Positions 1 to 8,161 of a DNA stretch of 64,000 bases are shown one piece after another. Each line of letters begins with the position of its first letter. The first letter of the stretch is position 1. Position numbers and translations under genes: made by a program. The stretch is from Ramlibacter sp. Leaf400 (lineage in GTDB: Bacteria; Pseudomonadota; Gammaproteobacteria; Burkholderiales; Burkholderiaceae_C). The DNA lies in assembly GCF_001424545.1 (NCBI RefSeq), contig NZ_LMQL01000011.1:389124-453123 (forward strand), read 5' to 3'. The notes under the pieces were generated by a model. It was not told the origin of the DNA and searched no databases. It saw only the letters and a list, made by a program, of their open reading frames with translations.

Positions 1-306
1 CGCGCCGAATCCTGGATCCGCACCCTGCTGCAGGAGGAGCGGCCGGCCCAGGCCTACGGCCGGCTGCTGCTGGCCCCGGGCGCCAAGGCGCCGGTGGCGC
101 TGGTCTCGCGCGGCAAGCAGGTCTGCACCTGCTTCAACGTGGGCGAATCCGAGATCCTGGGCGTGCTGGCCGACTGCGAAGGCGCCGACGGCGCGCGGCT
201 GCAGCAGGTGCAGGACCGGCTGCGCTGCGGGACCAATTGCGGCTCGTGCATCCCCGAGCTCAAGCGGCTGGTGCGCGCCACGCCCCTGCTGCGCCGCGCC
301 GCCTGA
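1..306 (+). CDS. nasA: Assimilatory nitrate reductase large subunit, C-terminal fragment (5' end outside window)
   Basis: This is the last 101 codons of a gene that enters the window in frame 1 and stops with TGA at 304-306. The visible part carries a BFD-like [2Fe-2S] domain: a Cys-x-Cys pair (KQVCTCFNVGES) followed about 35 residues later by a Cys-rich stretch (CGTNCGSCIPEL). In NasA-type molybdopterin nitrate reductases this module closes the polypeptide and passes electrons towards the Mo cofactor in the cytoplasm. The following ybiB and cobA genes fit a nitrate-assimilation operon. A BFD-like domain also ends NirB-type nitrite reductases, so NasA is favoured by neighbourhood rather than proved. 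Confidence 0.8.
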   Translation, partial: RAESWIRTLLQEERPAQAYGRLLLAPGAKAPVALVSRGKQVCTCFNVGESEILGVLADCEGADGARLQQVQDRLRCGTNCGSCIPELKRLVRATPLLRRAA

Positions 307-360
307 GCCCGTCATTGGGCTTATAGCCGGCGGTGCTAACGCCTTTGGGACAATCGACGC

Positions 361-1263
361 GTGGGCATCAGCCAGTACCTCAAGGAGATCGGCCGCGGCA
401 AGCAGGGCGCGCGCCCGCTCGACCGCGCGCAGGCGGCCGACCTCTTCGGCCAGGTGCTGGACGGGTCGGTCACCGACCTGGAGGTCGGCGCCTTCTGCCT
501 GGCCATGCGCATCAAGGGCGAGACGCCCGAGGAGATGGCCGGCTTCCTGGATGCCACGCGCTCGCGCATGAACCTCTTGCCGCGCTGCGAAGCGCCGGTG
601 GTCGTGCTGCCGAGCTACAACGGCGCGCGCCGCCTTCCGGTGCTCACGCCGCTGCTCGCGCTCCTGCTGGCGCAGCGCGGGCTGCCCGTGCTGGTGCACG
701 GCACCTCGACCGAGAGCAGCCGCGTGTTCATCACCGAGGTGCTGGCCGAGGTCGGCATCGCCACTCTGGACACGCTGCGGCCGCTGCACAAGGGTGAGGC
801 GGCCTTCGCGCCCACCGAACGGCTGCACCCGGGCCTCAAGCGCCTGCTCGACGTGCGCCGCGTGGTCGGCCTGCGCAATTCCTCGCACAGCCTGGTCAAG
901 CTGATGGACCCGTGCGAAGGTCCGGCGGTGCTGGTGGGCAGCTACACGCATCCGGAATACGCGCAGTCCATGGGCGCGGTGTTCGAGCTCATGGGCTCGA
1001 CGGCCTTGCTGCTGCGCGGTACCGAGGGCGAAGCAGTGGCCGATGCGCGGCGCATGCCGCAGATGGAAGGCTTCGTCGCGGGCCGGCGCGTGGTGCTGCA
1101 GGAAAAGGAGCGCGGCACCCTGACCGACCTGCCCGGCTGGCCCTCGGGCGTGGATGCCGCGGCCACGGCCGCGTACATCCGAAACGTCATCGAGGAACGG
1201 CAACCGCTGCCCACGTCGATCGCACTTCAGGTGGAACATATCTTGCGTCTGGCCTCGGCATGA
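361..1263 (+). CDS. ybiB: DNA-binding protein YbiB (TrpD2 family, anthranilate phosphoribosyltransferase-like fold)
   Basis: A 300-residue protein with the two-domain nucleoside phosphorylase/phosphoribosyltransferase fold of TrpD. The N-terminal helical part (about 1-70) contains GSVTDLEVGAFCLAMRIKGE, and the alpha/beta part has LVHGTSTESSRVFITEVLAE. TrpD2/YbiB proteins keep the fold but bind nucleic acid non-specifically and are not tryptophan enzymes. The start is the GTG at 361, the first in-frame start after nasA; a GACAAT box at 349-354 could be a -10 element for a nearly leaderless message. The stop overlaps an ATG of the next frame, so coupling to cobA is likely. In Burkholderiales the gene commonly lies between nasA and cobA; why is unknown. 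Confidence 0.85.
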   Translation: MGISQYLKEIGRGKQGARPLDRAQAADLFGQVLDGSVTDLEVGAFCLAMRIKGETPEEMAGFLDATRSRMNLLPRCEAPVVVLPSYNGARRLPVLTPLLALLLAQRGLPVLVHGTSTESSRVFITEVLAEVGIATLDTLRPLHKGEAAFAPTERLHPGLKRLLDVRRVVGLRNSSHSLVKLMDPCEGPAVLVGSYTHPEYAQSMGAVFELMGSTALLLRGTEGEAVADARRMPQMEGFVAGRRVVLQEKERGTLTDLPGWPSGVDAAATAAYIRNVIEERQPLPTSIALQVEHILRLASA

Positions 1264-1283
1264 CGAACAGGGAGACGAAGACC

Positions 1284-2057
1284 ATGGATGAATCGCAAGG
1301 CAAGGTCACGCTCGTGGGCGCGGGGCCCGGCGACCCGGACCTGCTCACCGTCAAGGCCGTCAAGGCGCTGCGCGCCGCCACCGTCGTGCTGGTGGACGAC
1401 CTGGTGAGCGAAGAGATCGTCGCGCTGGCGCCCAAGGGCGCTCGCATCGTGCACGTGGGCAAGCGCGGCGGCTGCAAGAGCACGCCGCAGGCCTTCATCG
1501 AGCGCCTGATGGTGATGGCCGCGCGCGAGGGCGAGAACGTGGTGCGCCTCAAGGGCGGCGACCCCTTCATCTTCGGCCGTGGCGGCGAGGAGGTGGAGCA
1601 CCTGCGCGAAGCCGGCGTCACGGTGGAAGTGGTCAACGGCATCACCGCGGGCCTGGCGGCCGTCACGTCGCTGGGCGTTCCCCTGACCCACCGCGAGCAT
1701 GCGCAGGGCGTGGTGTTCGTCACCGGCCATGCGCAGCGCGGCGGCGAGCCGCCCGACTGGCGCGCGCTCTCCGAGGCTGCGCACCAGGCGCGCCTGACGC
1801 TCGTCATCTACATGGGCGTGAGCGGCGCGCAGCAGATCCAGGACCAGCTGCTGGCCGGCCTGCCCGCCCGCACGCCGGCGGCCGTGATCCAGCGCGCCAC
1901 CATGCCCGACCAGCGCGAAGCCGTCACCACCCTGGGCGAACTGGCCGCGACCATCGCGCGCGAGCAGATGGCCAGCCCCGCCGTCATCGTGGTGGGCGAC
2001 GTGATCCGCGGCGTGGTCGCGATCCGGCACGAGCAGCCGCAGGTCCGCGCGGCCTGA
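1284..2057 (+). CDS. cobA: Uroporphyrinogen-III C-methyltransferase (SUMT)
   Basis: SAM-dependent methylation of uroporphyrinogen III at C2 and C7 to precorrin-2, the first step towards siroheme, the cofactor of assimilatory nitrite and sulfite reductases. Both SUMT signatures are present: VGAGPGDPDLLTVKA near the N-terminus and VVRLKGGDPFIFGRGGEE about 75 residues later. Its 257 residues match single-domain CobA; there is no CysG dehydrogenase/ferrochelatase part. I chose ATG 1284 because GGAG at 1271-1274 sits 9 nt upstream. An alternative ATG at 1260 overlaps the ybiB stop as ATGA and would add eight residues. Its place after nasA and ybiB points to siroheme supply for nitrate assimilation. 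Confidence 0.93.
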   Translation: MDESQGKVTLVGAGPGDPDLLTVKAVKALRAATVVLVDDLVSEEIVALAPKGARIVHVGKRGGCKSTPQAFIERLMVMAAREGENVVRLKGGDPFIFGRGGEEVEHLREAGVTVEVVNGITAGLAAVTSLGVPLTHREHAQGVVFVTGHAQRGGEPPDWRALSEAAHQARLTLVIYMGVSGAQQIQDQLLAGLPARTPAAVIQRATMPDQREAVTTLGELAATIAREQMASPAVIVVGDVIRGVVAIRHEQPQVRAA

Positions 2058-2076
2058 GCGCGGGTTCGCGGCGTTC

Positions 2077-2228
2077 GTCATTCCCGCGAAGGCGGGAACC
2101 CAGCGCAGCGCGCCCCCGGCACCCGACAAAGCCGGAAGCACTGGATCCCCGCCTCCGCGGGGATGACGGATTCCCTCCCCGCCTCCGCGGGGATGACGGA
2201 TTACTTCCCCGCCTCCGCGAGGATGACG
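2077..2228. repeat. Cluster of dispersed palindromic repeats (REP-like)
   Basis: One head copy (GTCATTCCCGCGAAGGCGGG, from 2077) is followed by three inverted-orientation copies with the core CCCCGCCTCCGCGGGGATGA (about 2147-2228), the last two in near-perfect tandem. Each core folds into a short GC hairpin. The same family recurs in at least ten other gaps of this window. The cluster lies between cobA and the next gene and may act as a transcript 3' end or mRNA stabiliser, as REP elements do elsewhere. Confidence 0.85.
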
Positions 2229-2260
2229 AACTCGGCGCGGCACAATGGCGGCCCGCTGCC

Positions 2261-2686
2261 ATGGCTCTCGCCGAATCCCCTTCCCTTTACCGCCTGCTGG
2301 CGGACGCCGTGCTGGTGCTGCACCTGGGCATCGTGCTGTTCGTCGTCGGCGGCCTGGTGCTGGTGGTCGCGGGCAATGCGCGCGGCTGGCGCTGGGTGAA
2401 TTCGCTGGCCTTCCGGCTGGCCCACCTGGCGGCCATCGGCTACGTGGTGGCGCAGCAATGGCTGGGGGCGGCCTGCCCGCTCACCACGCTGGAAAGCTGG
2501 CTGCGCCTGCAGGCGGGCGACACCGCCTACGACCGCGGCTTCGTCGAGCACTGGGTGCAGTGGCTGCTGTTCTACGAGGCGCCGGCCTGGGTGTTCGCGC
2601 TCGTGTACACCGCCTTCGGGCTGGCCGTCGCGGCCGCCTGGATCGCTTTCCCGCCGCACCGCTCGCCGCGGTTGCGTGGAGGCTGA
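2261..2686 (+). CDS. DUF2784 family membrane protein
   Basis: A 141-residue protein with about four hydrophobic segments (roughly 10-35, 45-68, 95-112 and 112-130). Features that recur in the DUF2784 family are visible: LHLGIVLFVVGG early, then CPLTTLE after the second segment and a FVEHW motif before the third. Function is unknown; an inner-membrane location is inferred. ATG 2261 gives a natural N-terminus. A CACAAT box at 2241-2246 may be part of its promoter. The gene ends 6 bp before the downstream flavoprotein, so the two are probably cotranscribed. Confidence 0.8.
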   Translation: MALAESPSLYRLLADAVLVLHLGIVLFVVGGLVLVVAGNARGWRWVNSLAFRLAHLAAIGYVVAQQWLGAACPLTTLESWLRLQAGDTAYDRGFVEHWVQWLLFYEAPAWVFALVYTAFGLAVAAAWIAFPPHRSPRLRGG

Positions 2687-2692
2687 GCCGCG

Positions 2693-3904
2693 GTGCAGCG
2701 ATTCGACGCGGTCGTCATCGGCGCCGGCGCGGCCGGCCTGTTCTGCGCGGGGGTGGCGGGCCAGCTCGGCCTGAAGGTCCTGCTGGTGGACCACAGCGAG
2801 CGCATCGCCGAGAAGATCCGCATCTCGGGCGGCGGCCGCTGCAACTTCACCAACCGCGACCTGGACCCGCGCGCGCCGCACAAGCACTTCCTGGGCGACA
2901 ACCCGAACTTCTGCCGCAGCGCGCTGTCGCGCTACACCGCGGCCGATTTCCTGGGCCTGGTCCAGCGCCATGGCATCGCCTTCCACGAGAAGCACAAGGG
3001 CCAGCTGTTCGGCGACCGCAGCTCGGAGGACTTCATCCGGATGCTGCTGGCCGAGTGCGATGCGGGTGGCGTGACGCGCTGGCAGCCCTGCCGCGTGGCC
3101 GCCGTGCGGCAGGGCGCGGAGGGCTACGAGCTGGACACCGACCAGGGCCCGGTGGGTGCGAAGCGGGTGGTCGTCGCCACCGGCGGGCTGTCCATCCCCA
3201 AGATCGGCGCCAGCGATTTCGGCTACCGCCTGGCCCGGCAGTTCGGCCTGCGCGTGGTCGAGCCTCGGCCGGCCCTGGTGCCGATGACCTTCGAGGGCGA
3301 GGACTGGTCGCCGTACGCCCAGCTGGCCGGGCTGGCGCTGCCGGTGCGCATCGCGACCGGCGCGAAGAAATCGGCGGTCGCGTTCGACGAGGACCTGCTG
3401 TTCACCCACCGCGGCCTGTCCGGCCCGGCCGTGCTGCAGATCTCCAGCTACTGGCAGCCCGGCACGCCGGTGCGCATCGACCTGGCGCCGGGGGCCGACC
3501 TTCCGGCCGAGCTTCAGCGGGCCAAGGCGCGTTCGCGCAAGCTCATCGCCAACGAGCTGGCGGCCTGGGTGCCGTCGCGCCTGGCCGATGCCTGGGCGCA
3601 GCGCGATGCGGGCTGGCAGCGCCCGGTGAACGAGGCCTCGGACAAGGCGCTGGGGGCGCTGGCCCTGGGGTTGTCCCACTGGGAGCTGGTGCCCAGCGGG
3701 ACCGAGGGCTACCGCAAGGCCGAGGTGACGGCCGGCGGGGTCGACACCCGGGAGCTGTCGTCGCAGACCCTGGAATCGCGCCAGCCGGGGCTGTACTTCA
3801 TCGGCGAGGTGGTCGACGTGACCGGCTGGCTGGGCGGCTACAACTTCCAGTGGGCCTGGGCCAGCGCCTGGGCCTGCGCGCAGGGGATGGCTGCCGCCCA
3901 CTAG
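2693..3904 (+). CDS. FAD/NAD(P)-dependent oxidoreductase, HI0933/YhiN family
   Basis: A 403-residue flavoprotein. The N-terminal dinucleotide-binding loop VVIGAGAAGLFCAG (about residues 5-18) binds the ADP part of FAD. The family-specific KIRISGGGRCNFTN follows at about 43-56, and the C-terminal block VVDVTGWLGGYNFQWAWASG-like region closes the FAD site. HI0933/YhiN proteins are soluble flavoproteins whose physiological substrate is not settled; NAD(P)H-dependent oxidoreduction is inferred from the fold. The start is GTG 2693, just after the DUF2784 stop. A dispersed repeat follows immediately. Confidence 0.88.
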   Translation: MQRFDAVVIGAGAAGLFCAGVAGQLGLKVLLVDHSERIAEKIRISGGGRCNFTNRDLDPRAPHKHFLGDNPNFCRSALSRYTAADFLGLVQRHGIAFHEKHKGQLFGDRSSEDFIRMLLAECDAGGVTRWQPCRVAAVRQGAEGYELDTDQGPVGAKRVVVATGGLSIPKIGASDFGYRLARQFGLRVVEPRPALVPMTFEGEDWSPYAQLAGLALPVRIATGAKKSAVAFDEDLLFTHRGLSGPAVLQISSYWQPGTPVRIDLAPGADLPAELQRAKARSRKLIANELAAWVPSRLADAWAQRDAGWQRPVNEASDKALGALALGLSHWELVPSGTEGYRKAEVTAGGVDTRELSSQTLESRQPGLYFIGEVVDVTGWLGGYNFQWAWASAWACAQGMAAAH

Positions 3905-3905
3905 C

Positions 3906-3985
3906 GTCATCCCCGCGCAGGTGGGGATCCAGGGGGCGCAGTGCAAAGTCGGGAGCCCTGGATTCCCGCCTCCGCGGGAATGACG
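3906..3985. repeat. Paired dispersed palindromic repeats
   Basis: Two copies in opposite orientation: GTCATCCCCGCGCAGGTGGG from 3906 and ATTCCCGCCTCCGCGGGAAT ending near 3981. Together they can form a larger cruciform or RNA hairpin just after the YhiN-like gene and just before the rpsU promoter. Confidence 0.8.
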
Positions 3986-3997
3986 GAGGGGGCCGGG

Positions 3998-4025
3998 TTG
4001 CCCGCCCGGTTCAGCCCGCTATAAT
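3998..4025 (+). promoter_or_regulatory. Sigma-70 promoter of rpsU
   Basis: A perfect -10 TATAAT at 4020-4025 is preceded by a -35-like TTGCCC at 3998-4003 with a 16-bp spacer. Transcription would start near 4032, leaving a leader of about 100 nt before rpsU. It is the best-matching vegetative promoter in the first 10 kb, as expected for a ribosomal protein gene. Confidence 0.75.
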
Positions 4026-4129
4026 CTCTGGCTTTGCCGGCATCCCCCGACGGCCTGATCACCTTCAGTCGGGGACACCCCGTCGCAAGCCCGATCTTCT
4101 TGCGGCACCCTTTCGAGATCCACGGATTC

Positions 4130-4342
4130 ATGACGACCATTCGAGTTAAGGAAAACGAGCCCTTCGACGTGGCCCTTCGCCGCTTCAAGCGCACCATCGA
4201 GAAGCTCGGCCTGCTGACGGAACTGCGCGCCCGCGAGTTCTACGAGAAGCCCACCGCCGAGCGCAAGCGCAAGAAGGCTGCCGCGGTCAAGCGCCACTAC
4301 AAGCGCGTGCGCAGCATGCAGCTGCCCAAGAAGCTGTACTGA
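4130..4342 (+). CDS. rpsU: 30S ribosomal protein S21
   Basis: A 70-residue very basic protein, the normal length of bS21. The N-terminus [20 protein letters not shown] and the C-terminal Lys/Arg-rich helix ([16 protein letters not shown]) are typical. S21 joins the 30S platform near the anti-Shine-Dalgarno region and assists initiation. ATG 4130 is chosen by alignment to the invariant family N-terminus; earlier in-frame codons belong to the leader. A promoter lies at 3998-4025 and an intrinsic terminator follows at 4376-4409. yqeY comes next, the usual order in Burkholderiales. Confidence 0.98.
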
Positions 4343-4375
4343 TCCAGCAGGCGCCGCAGCGCGGCCGCCCGCCCA

Positions 4376-4409
4376 GCCTGCCCCGGGGACGCTCGCGGCA
4401 GGCTTTTTT
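4376..4409 (+). terminator. Intrinsic terminator after rpsU
   Basis: GCCTGCC at 4376-4382 pairs with GGCAGGC at 4397-4403 around a 14-nt loop that can pair further, followed at once by six T (4404-4409). It should end or attenuate the rpsU transcript before yqeY. Confidence 0.85.
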
Positions 4410-4434
4410 CATTTCACGACTGGAGGAACTGGCC

Positions 4435-4884
4435 ATGAGCCTGAAGGAACGCATCACCGAGGACATGAAGGCCGCCATGCGCGCCAAGGACGCCGAGCGG
4501 CTGGGCACCATCCGCCTGCTGACGGCGGCCATGAAGCAGAAGGAAGTGGACGAGCGCATCGAGCTGGACGACGCCGCCGTGGTCGGCATCGTCGACAAGC
4601 TCATCAAGCAGCGCAAGGACAGCATCGAAGCCTTCCAGAAGGCCGCCCGCCAGGACCTGGCCGACAAGGAAGCGGCGGAAGTGACGGTGCTCCAGGCCTA
4701 CCTGCCGGCGCGCCTGTCGGCCGACGAGGTCGCGGCGGAAGTCAAAGCCATCGTGGCCGAACTGGGCGCCTCGGGCCCCGGCGACATGGGCAAGGTGATG
4801 GGCGCCGCCAAGCAGCGGCTGGCGGGCAAGGCGGAGATGGGGCAGGTGTCGGCGGCGGTGAAGGCGGTACTATCCGGCGGCTGA
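4435..4884 (+). CDS. yqeY: GatB/YqeY domain protein
   Basis: A 149-residue protein matching stand-alone YqeY. An N-terminal helical part opens with MSLKERITEDMKAAMRAKD and contains RLGTIRLLTAAMKQKEVD. The C-terminal part resembles the GatB tail domain that contacts tRNA in GatCAB (GPGDMGKVMGAAKQRLAGKA). The role of free YqeY is unclear; involvement in tRNA or amidotransferase metabolism is inferred from the shared domain. GGAGG at 4422-4426 supports ATG 4435. It follows rpsU after a terminator, so expression may come from read-through or a promoter not recognised here. Confidence 0.92.
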   Translation: MSLKERITEDMKAAMRAKDAERLGTIRLLTAAMKQKEVDERIELDDAAVVGIVDKLIKQRKDSIEAFQKAARQDLADKEAAEVTVLQAYLPARLSADEVAAEVKAIVAELGASGPGDMGKVMGAAKQRLAGKAEMGQVSAAVKAVLSGG

Positions 4885-4905
4885 GACCGTCGCACGGAGA
4901 CCATC

Positions 4906-5112
4906 ATGCAACTGACCGCTGTCCTGATGCCCGCACCGGAAGGCGGCTACACCGCGCTCAATCCGGAGACCGGAACCACCACCGAAGGCGAGACCATCCA
5001 GGATGCGATCAGCAACCTGCGCGAGGCGACGGCGCTTTATCTGGAGGAGTTTCCGGTTCTGAGCACGGGCCACCCGATCGTCACAACCTTCGACGTTCAG
5101 GCGAGTGCCTAG
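4906..5112 (+). CDS. hicB: HicB-type antitoxin
   Basis: A 68-residue protein with the partially degraded RNase H-like fold of HicB: a beta-hairpin region with GGYTALNPETGTTTEGET, then a helix DAISNLREATALYLEEF. HicB antitoxins bind and block HicA and often autoregulate through a C-terminal DNA-binding domain. Here that extra domain is absent, so repression, if any, would use another surface. RBS-like GGAGA at 4896-4900 precedes ATG 4906. The last 8 nt overlap hicA, indicating translational coupling. The antitoxin-first order is the reverse of the E. coli hicAB locus but is common for short HicB versions. Confidence 0.85.
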   Translation: MQLTAVLMPAPEGGYTALNPETGTTTEGETIQDAISNLREATALYLEEFPVLSTGHPIVTTFDVQASA

Positions 5113-5326
5113 CCTGCCTCACCTGTCCGGCGCCGAGATCATTCGCGCGCTGGAACGAATGGGCTTCGTTCGCCTTCGCCAGCGCGGCAGCCACGTCGTG
5201 CTGCGCCGAGGGGCCACGGGATGCGTCGTGCCCGACCACCGGGAGGTCAAGGTGGGCACCCTGTCGGGAATCCTGAAGCAAGCCGGCGTGAGCGCCGCGG
5301 ACTTCATCGCCGGCCTGAAGAACTGA
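5105..5326 (+). CDS. hicA: HicA-type mRNA interferase toxin
   Basis: A 73-residue protein of the HicA (YcfA) double-stranded RNA-binding-like fold. The signature is clear: SGAEIIRALERMGFVRLRQR then GSHVVLRR, where the His of G-S-H (about residue 29) is the expected catalytic residue for ribosome-independent mRNA cleavage. The C-terminal half GTLSGILKQAGVSAADF is also typical. GTG 5105 is the start; it overlaps hicB by 8 nt. The pair is complete and looks functional. Confidence 0.87.
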   Translation: MPSLPHLSGAEIIRALERMGFVRLRQRGSHVVLRRGATGCVVPDHREVKVGTLSGILKQAGVSAADFIAGLKN

Positions 5327-5479
5327 CTGGGCGACTACAACTCAGCGAGCAGGAGGTTCATCGAACGCCAAGAGGCGCGCCGCTGCTTCAGAAAACCCCT
5401 GGATGTTCACTCCCGCGGTAGAAGGACCGCAGAAACTAGCTGCAGGACGGCGACCACCCAAGGACCCTTCACGAGTCGC

Positions 5480-6889
5480 TTACGACCCCGCCACCTTCAT
5501 CCGGTTCACCAGCACCGACCCCACGGTCTTGGCCCCGTAGTTGTACGTGTCCGACCCCACCGCGTCGATCGCCTGGAACATGTCCTTCAGGTTCCCGGCG
5601 ATGGTGATCTCCTGCACCGGGAAGGCGATCTCGCCGTTCTCCACCCAGAAGCCGCTGGCGCCGCGGGAGTAGTCGCCCGTCACGTAGTTGACGCCCTGCC
5701 CCATCAGCTCGATGACGAACAGGCCCGTGCCCAGCTTGCGCAGCATCTCCACCAGGTCGTCGCCGGGCCGCGTCTGGCGCGACACCAGCGACAGGTTGTG
5801 CGAGCCGCCGGCATTGCCTGTTGTCTTCATGCCCAGCTTGCGCGCCGAATAGCTGGAGAGGAAATAGCCCCCGACGCGGCCGGCGTCGACCACCTTGCGG
5901 GCCGACGTGCGCACGCCCTCCTCGTCGAAGGGCGCGCTGCCCTTGCCGCGCCTCTGGTGCGGGTCCTCCAGCACGTCGATGTGCGACGGGAACACCGGCT
6001 TGCCCAGCGAGTCCAGCAGGAAGGTGCTGCGCCGGTAGAGCGCTCCCCCGCTGACCGCCTGCACGAAGGCGCCCAGCAGGCCCGCCGCCAGCGGCGACTC
6101 GAACAGCACCGGGCACTCGCGCGTGGCGATCTTGCGCGACTTCAGGCGGGCCAGCGCCCGCTCGGCCGCGTAGCGCCCGACGGCCTCGGGATCGGCCAGT
6201 TCGCCGGCCGCGCGCATGGACGAGTACCAGGCATCGCGCTGCATGTCCTCGCCCTTGCCCGCGATCGGCGCCACCGACACCGAGTGGCGCGAGCTGGCAT
6301 AGCCGCCGCGGAAACCGCGCGTGTGGGCGCTGAAGAAATGGCTCTGCTGCGCCGACACGCCGGCGCCTTCGCTGTTGGTGATGCGCTTGTCGGTGGCGAA
6401 GGCCGCGGCCTCGCACTTGAGCGCGATGCGGGCGGCCTCCTCGCTGTCGACCGACCAGGGGTGGAACAGGTCCAGGTCGGGCTGCTCGTCGGGGCCGGCG
6501 ATGTCGCCGGCATCCGGCAGGCCGGCCACCGGGTCCTCGGCGGTGAAGCGCGCGATGTCGTAGGCGGCCTGCACCGTCTGCGCGATGGCGGCCTCGGAGA
6601 AATCGGAGGTGCTCGCATTGCCGCGGCGCTGGCCGATGTAGACCGTCACGCCCAGCGACTTGTCGCGGTTGCGCTCGACGTTCTCCAGCTCTCCCTTGCG
6701 CACCGAGACCGAGAGGCCGCAGCCTTCGGAGGCTTCGGCCGCCGCATCCGTGGCGCCGAGCTTCTTTGCATGCGCGAGTGCCGTGTCGACGAGCTGTTCG
6801 AAGGTGGCGCGGCTGTACGAGAAACCCTGGGCCGAGTTCGACGAAGTGGCGGGTGCTGAAGCGTTGGAAGCGCGGGAGTGGTCTGTCAT
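5480..6889 (-). CDS. pmbA: Metalloprotease PmbA/TldE
   Basis: A 469-residue member of the TldD/PmbA (U62) family. TldE/PmbA pairs with TldD to form a zinc protease that degrades unfolded or modified peptides, such as microcin B17 precursors and CcdA in E. coli. The non-catalytic TldE partner lacks the HExxxH motif, and none is seen here, as expected. Typical segments are ASEGCGLSVSVRKGELENVE near the N-terminus and GASGFWVENGEIAFPVQEIT near the C-terminus. The start is ATG at 6889 (MTDHSRAS); upstream in-frame codons run into the divergent yjgA promoter region. It is divergent from yjgA across 62 bp. tldD is not in the window. Confidence 0.93.
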   Translation of the reverse strand: MTDHSRASNASAPATSSNSAQGFSYSRATFEQLVDTALAHAKKLGATDAAAEASEGCGLSVSVRKGELENVERNRDKSLGVTVYIGQRRGNASTSDFSEAAIAQTVQAAYDIARFTAEDPVAGLPDAGDIAGPDEQPDLDLFHPWSVDSEEAARIALKCEAAAFATDKRITNSEGAGVSAQQSHFFSAHTRGFRGGYASSRHSVSVAPIAGKGEDMQRDAWYSSMRAAGELADPEAVGRYAAERALARLKSRKIATRECPVLFESPLAAGLLGAFVQAVSGGALYRRSTFLLDSLGKPVFPSHIDVLEDPHQRRGKGSAPFDEEGVRTSARKVVDAGRVGGYFLSSYSARKLGMKTTGNAGGSHNLSLVSRQTRPGDDLVEMLRKLGTGLFVIELMGQGVNYVTGDYSRGASGFWVENGEIAFPVQEITIAGNLKDMFQAIDAVGSDTYNYGAKTVGSVLVNRMKVAGS

Positions 6890-6951
6890 GGCGGGGCTAT
6901 GATACTTGCGGCCACCCTGCGCCACCGGCCCCCGCGCCCCCTCTTCCCGCC

Positions 6952-7566
6952 ATGTCACGCAAACCAAAAAAGGGCTACTTCGTGCGCGGCCAGTTCGTCG
7001 CCGAAGGCAGCGAGCTGGACCTGCAGCTCAAGGCCGAACTCAAGAATTTCCAGGAGAACAGCAAGACCGAGCTCAAGCGCGAGAGCGCCGAGCTGCAGAA
7101 GCTGGGCGAGTCGCTGCTCACGCTGCGCGCCGAATTGCTGGATCGCCTGCAGCTGCCCGAGAAGCTGCTCGAGGCGCTCGACCAGGTGCGCCGCATCACC
7201 GATTTCGAGGGCCGCCGCCGCCAGATGCAGTACATCGGCAAGCTGATGCGCGGCCTGGACGAGGAGATGCTGGTCGCCGTGCGCGAGGCGCTGGACACCC
7301 AGCGCCAGGGCTCGGCGCGCGAGAGCCTGGCGCTGCATGAGGCCGAGCAGTGGCGCGACGACCTGATCGAGAAGGACGACGCGCTGCAGCGCTGGCTGGA
7401 CCAGCACCCCGGCACCGACAGCCAGCAGCTGCGCGCGCTGATCCGCCAGGCCCGCAAGGACCGCCAGCCCAACCAGGACGAGATCTCGCGCGGGATGGTG
7501 CCGCGCCACGGGCGCGCCTTCCGCGAGATCTTCCAGCTCGTGAAGGAGCAGTTGCAGGATGAGTGA
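6952..7566 (+). CDS. yjgA: Ribosome biogenesis factor YjgA (DUF615)
   Basis: A 204-residue helical protein of the DUF615/YjgA family. YjgA associates with late 50S assembly intermediates. Visible family features are an N-terminal basic patch (MSRKPKKG), ELKRESAELQKLGESLL, and the C-terminal block MVPRHGRAFREIFQLVKEQL. ATG 6952 is the only start compatible with the conserved N-terminus. A TATGAT box at 6898-6903 is a candidate -10. The gene overlaps mog by 8 nt, so the two are probably translationally coupled. The pmbA-yjgA divergent arrangement is conserved in many proteobacteria. Confidence 0.92.
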   Translation: MSRKPKKGYFVRGQFVAEGSELDLQLKAELKNFQENSKTELKRESAELQKLGESLLTLRAELLDRLQLPEKLLEALDQVRRITDFEGRRRQMQYIGKLMRGLDEEMLVAVREALDTQRQGSARESLALHEAEQWRDDLIEKDDALQRWLDQHPGTDSQQLRALIRQARKDRQPNQDEISRGMVPRHGRAFREIFQLVKEQLQDE

Positions 7567-8161
7567 GACGTTCGACCCCGTGCGCATCGGCATCGTGTCG
7601 GTGAGCGACCGCGCCTCCAGCGGCGTGTACGAGGACAAGGGCCTGCCCGCGCTGCGCGACTGGCTCACGCGCGCGCTGAAGAACCCCGTCACCTTCGAGG
7701 CGCGCCTGATCCCCGACGAGAAGGAGCGCATCAGCGCCGCCCTCGTCGACCTGGTCGACCAGGTCGGCTGCCACCTCGTGCTCACCACCGGCGGCACCGG
7801 CCCCGCGCGGCGCGACGTGACGCCCGAGGCCACGCTGGCCGTCGCCGACAAGGAGATGCCCGGCTTCGGCGAGCAGATGCGGCAGATCAGCCTGCGCTTC
7901 GTGCCCACGGCCATCCTCTCGCGCCAGGTGGCGGTGGTCCGCGGCGAGAGCCTGGTGATCAACCTGCCGGGACAGCCCAAGTCCATCCAGGAGACGCTGG
8001 AAGGCCTGAAGGACGAGAGCGGCAAGTCCGTGGTGGCCGGCATCTTCGCGGCCGTGCCTTACTGCATCGACCTGATCGGCGGGCCCTACCTCGAAACCCA
8101 CGACGAGGTCTGCAAGGCGTTCCGGCCCAAGTCGGCGGTGCGTCCGCCGCGCGCGGCATGA
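7559..8161 (+). CDS. mog: Molybdopterin adenylyltransferase
   Basis: A 200-residue MoaB/Mog-fold protein. Mog adenylylates molybdopterin with ATP so that MoeA can insert molybdate. The signature LVLTTGGTGPARRDVTPEAT lies at about residues 77-96, and VVRGESLVINLPGQPKSIQE follows. The length and the C-terminal part (AAVPYCIDLIGGPYLET) fit Mog rather than the shorter MoaB. ATG 7559 overlaps the yjgA stop by 8 nt, and the mog stop overlaps the amidase start. It would serve molybdoenzymes such as the nitrate reductase at the window edge. Confidence 0.92.
   Translation: MSETFDPVRIGIVSVSDRASSGVYEDKGLPALRDWLTRALKNPVTFEARLIPDEKERISAALVDLVDQVGCHLVLTTGGTGPARRDVTPEATLAVADKEMPGFGEQMRQISLRFVPTAILSRQVAVVRGESLVINLPGQPKSIQETLEGLKDESGKSVVAGIFAAVPYCIDLIGGPYLETHDEVCKAFRPKSAVRPPRAA

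Noticed and set aside
2077..2252. Possible CRISPR-like direct repeats
   Set aside because: Spacing is irregular and copies are inverted palindromes seen all over the window; they are REP-like elements.
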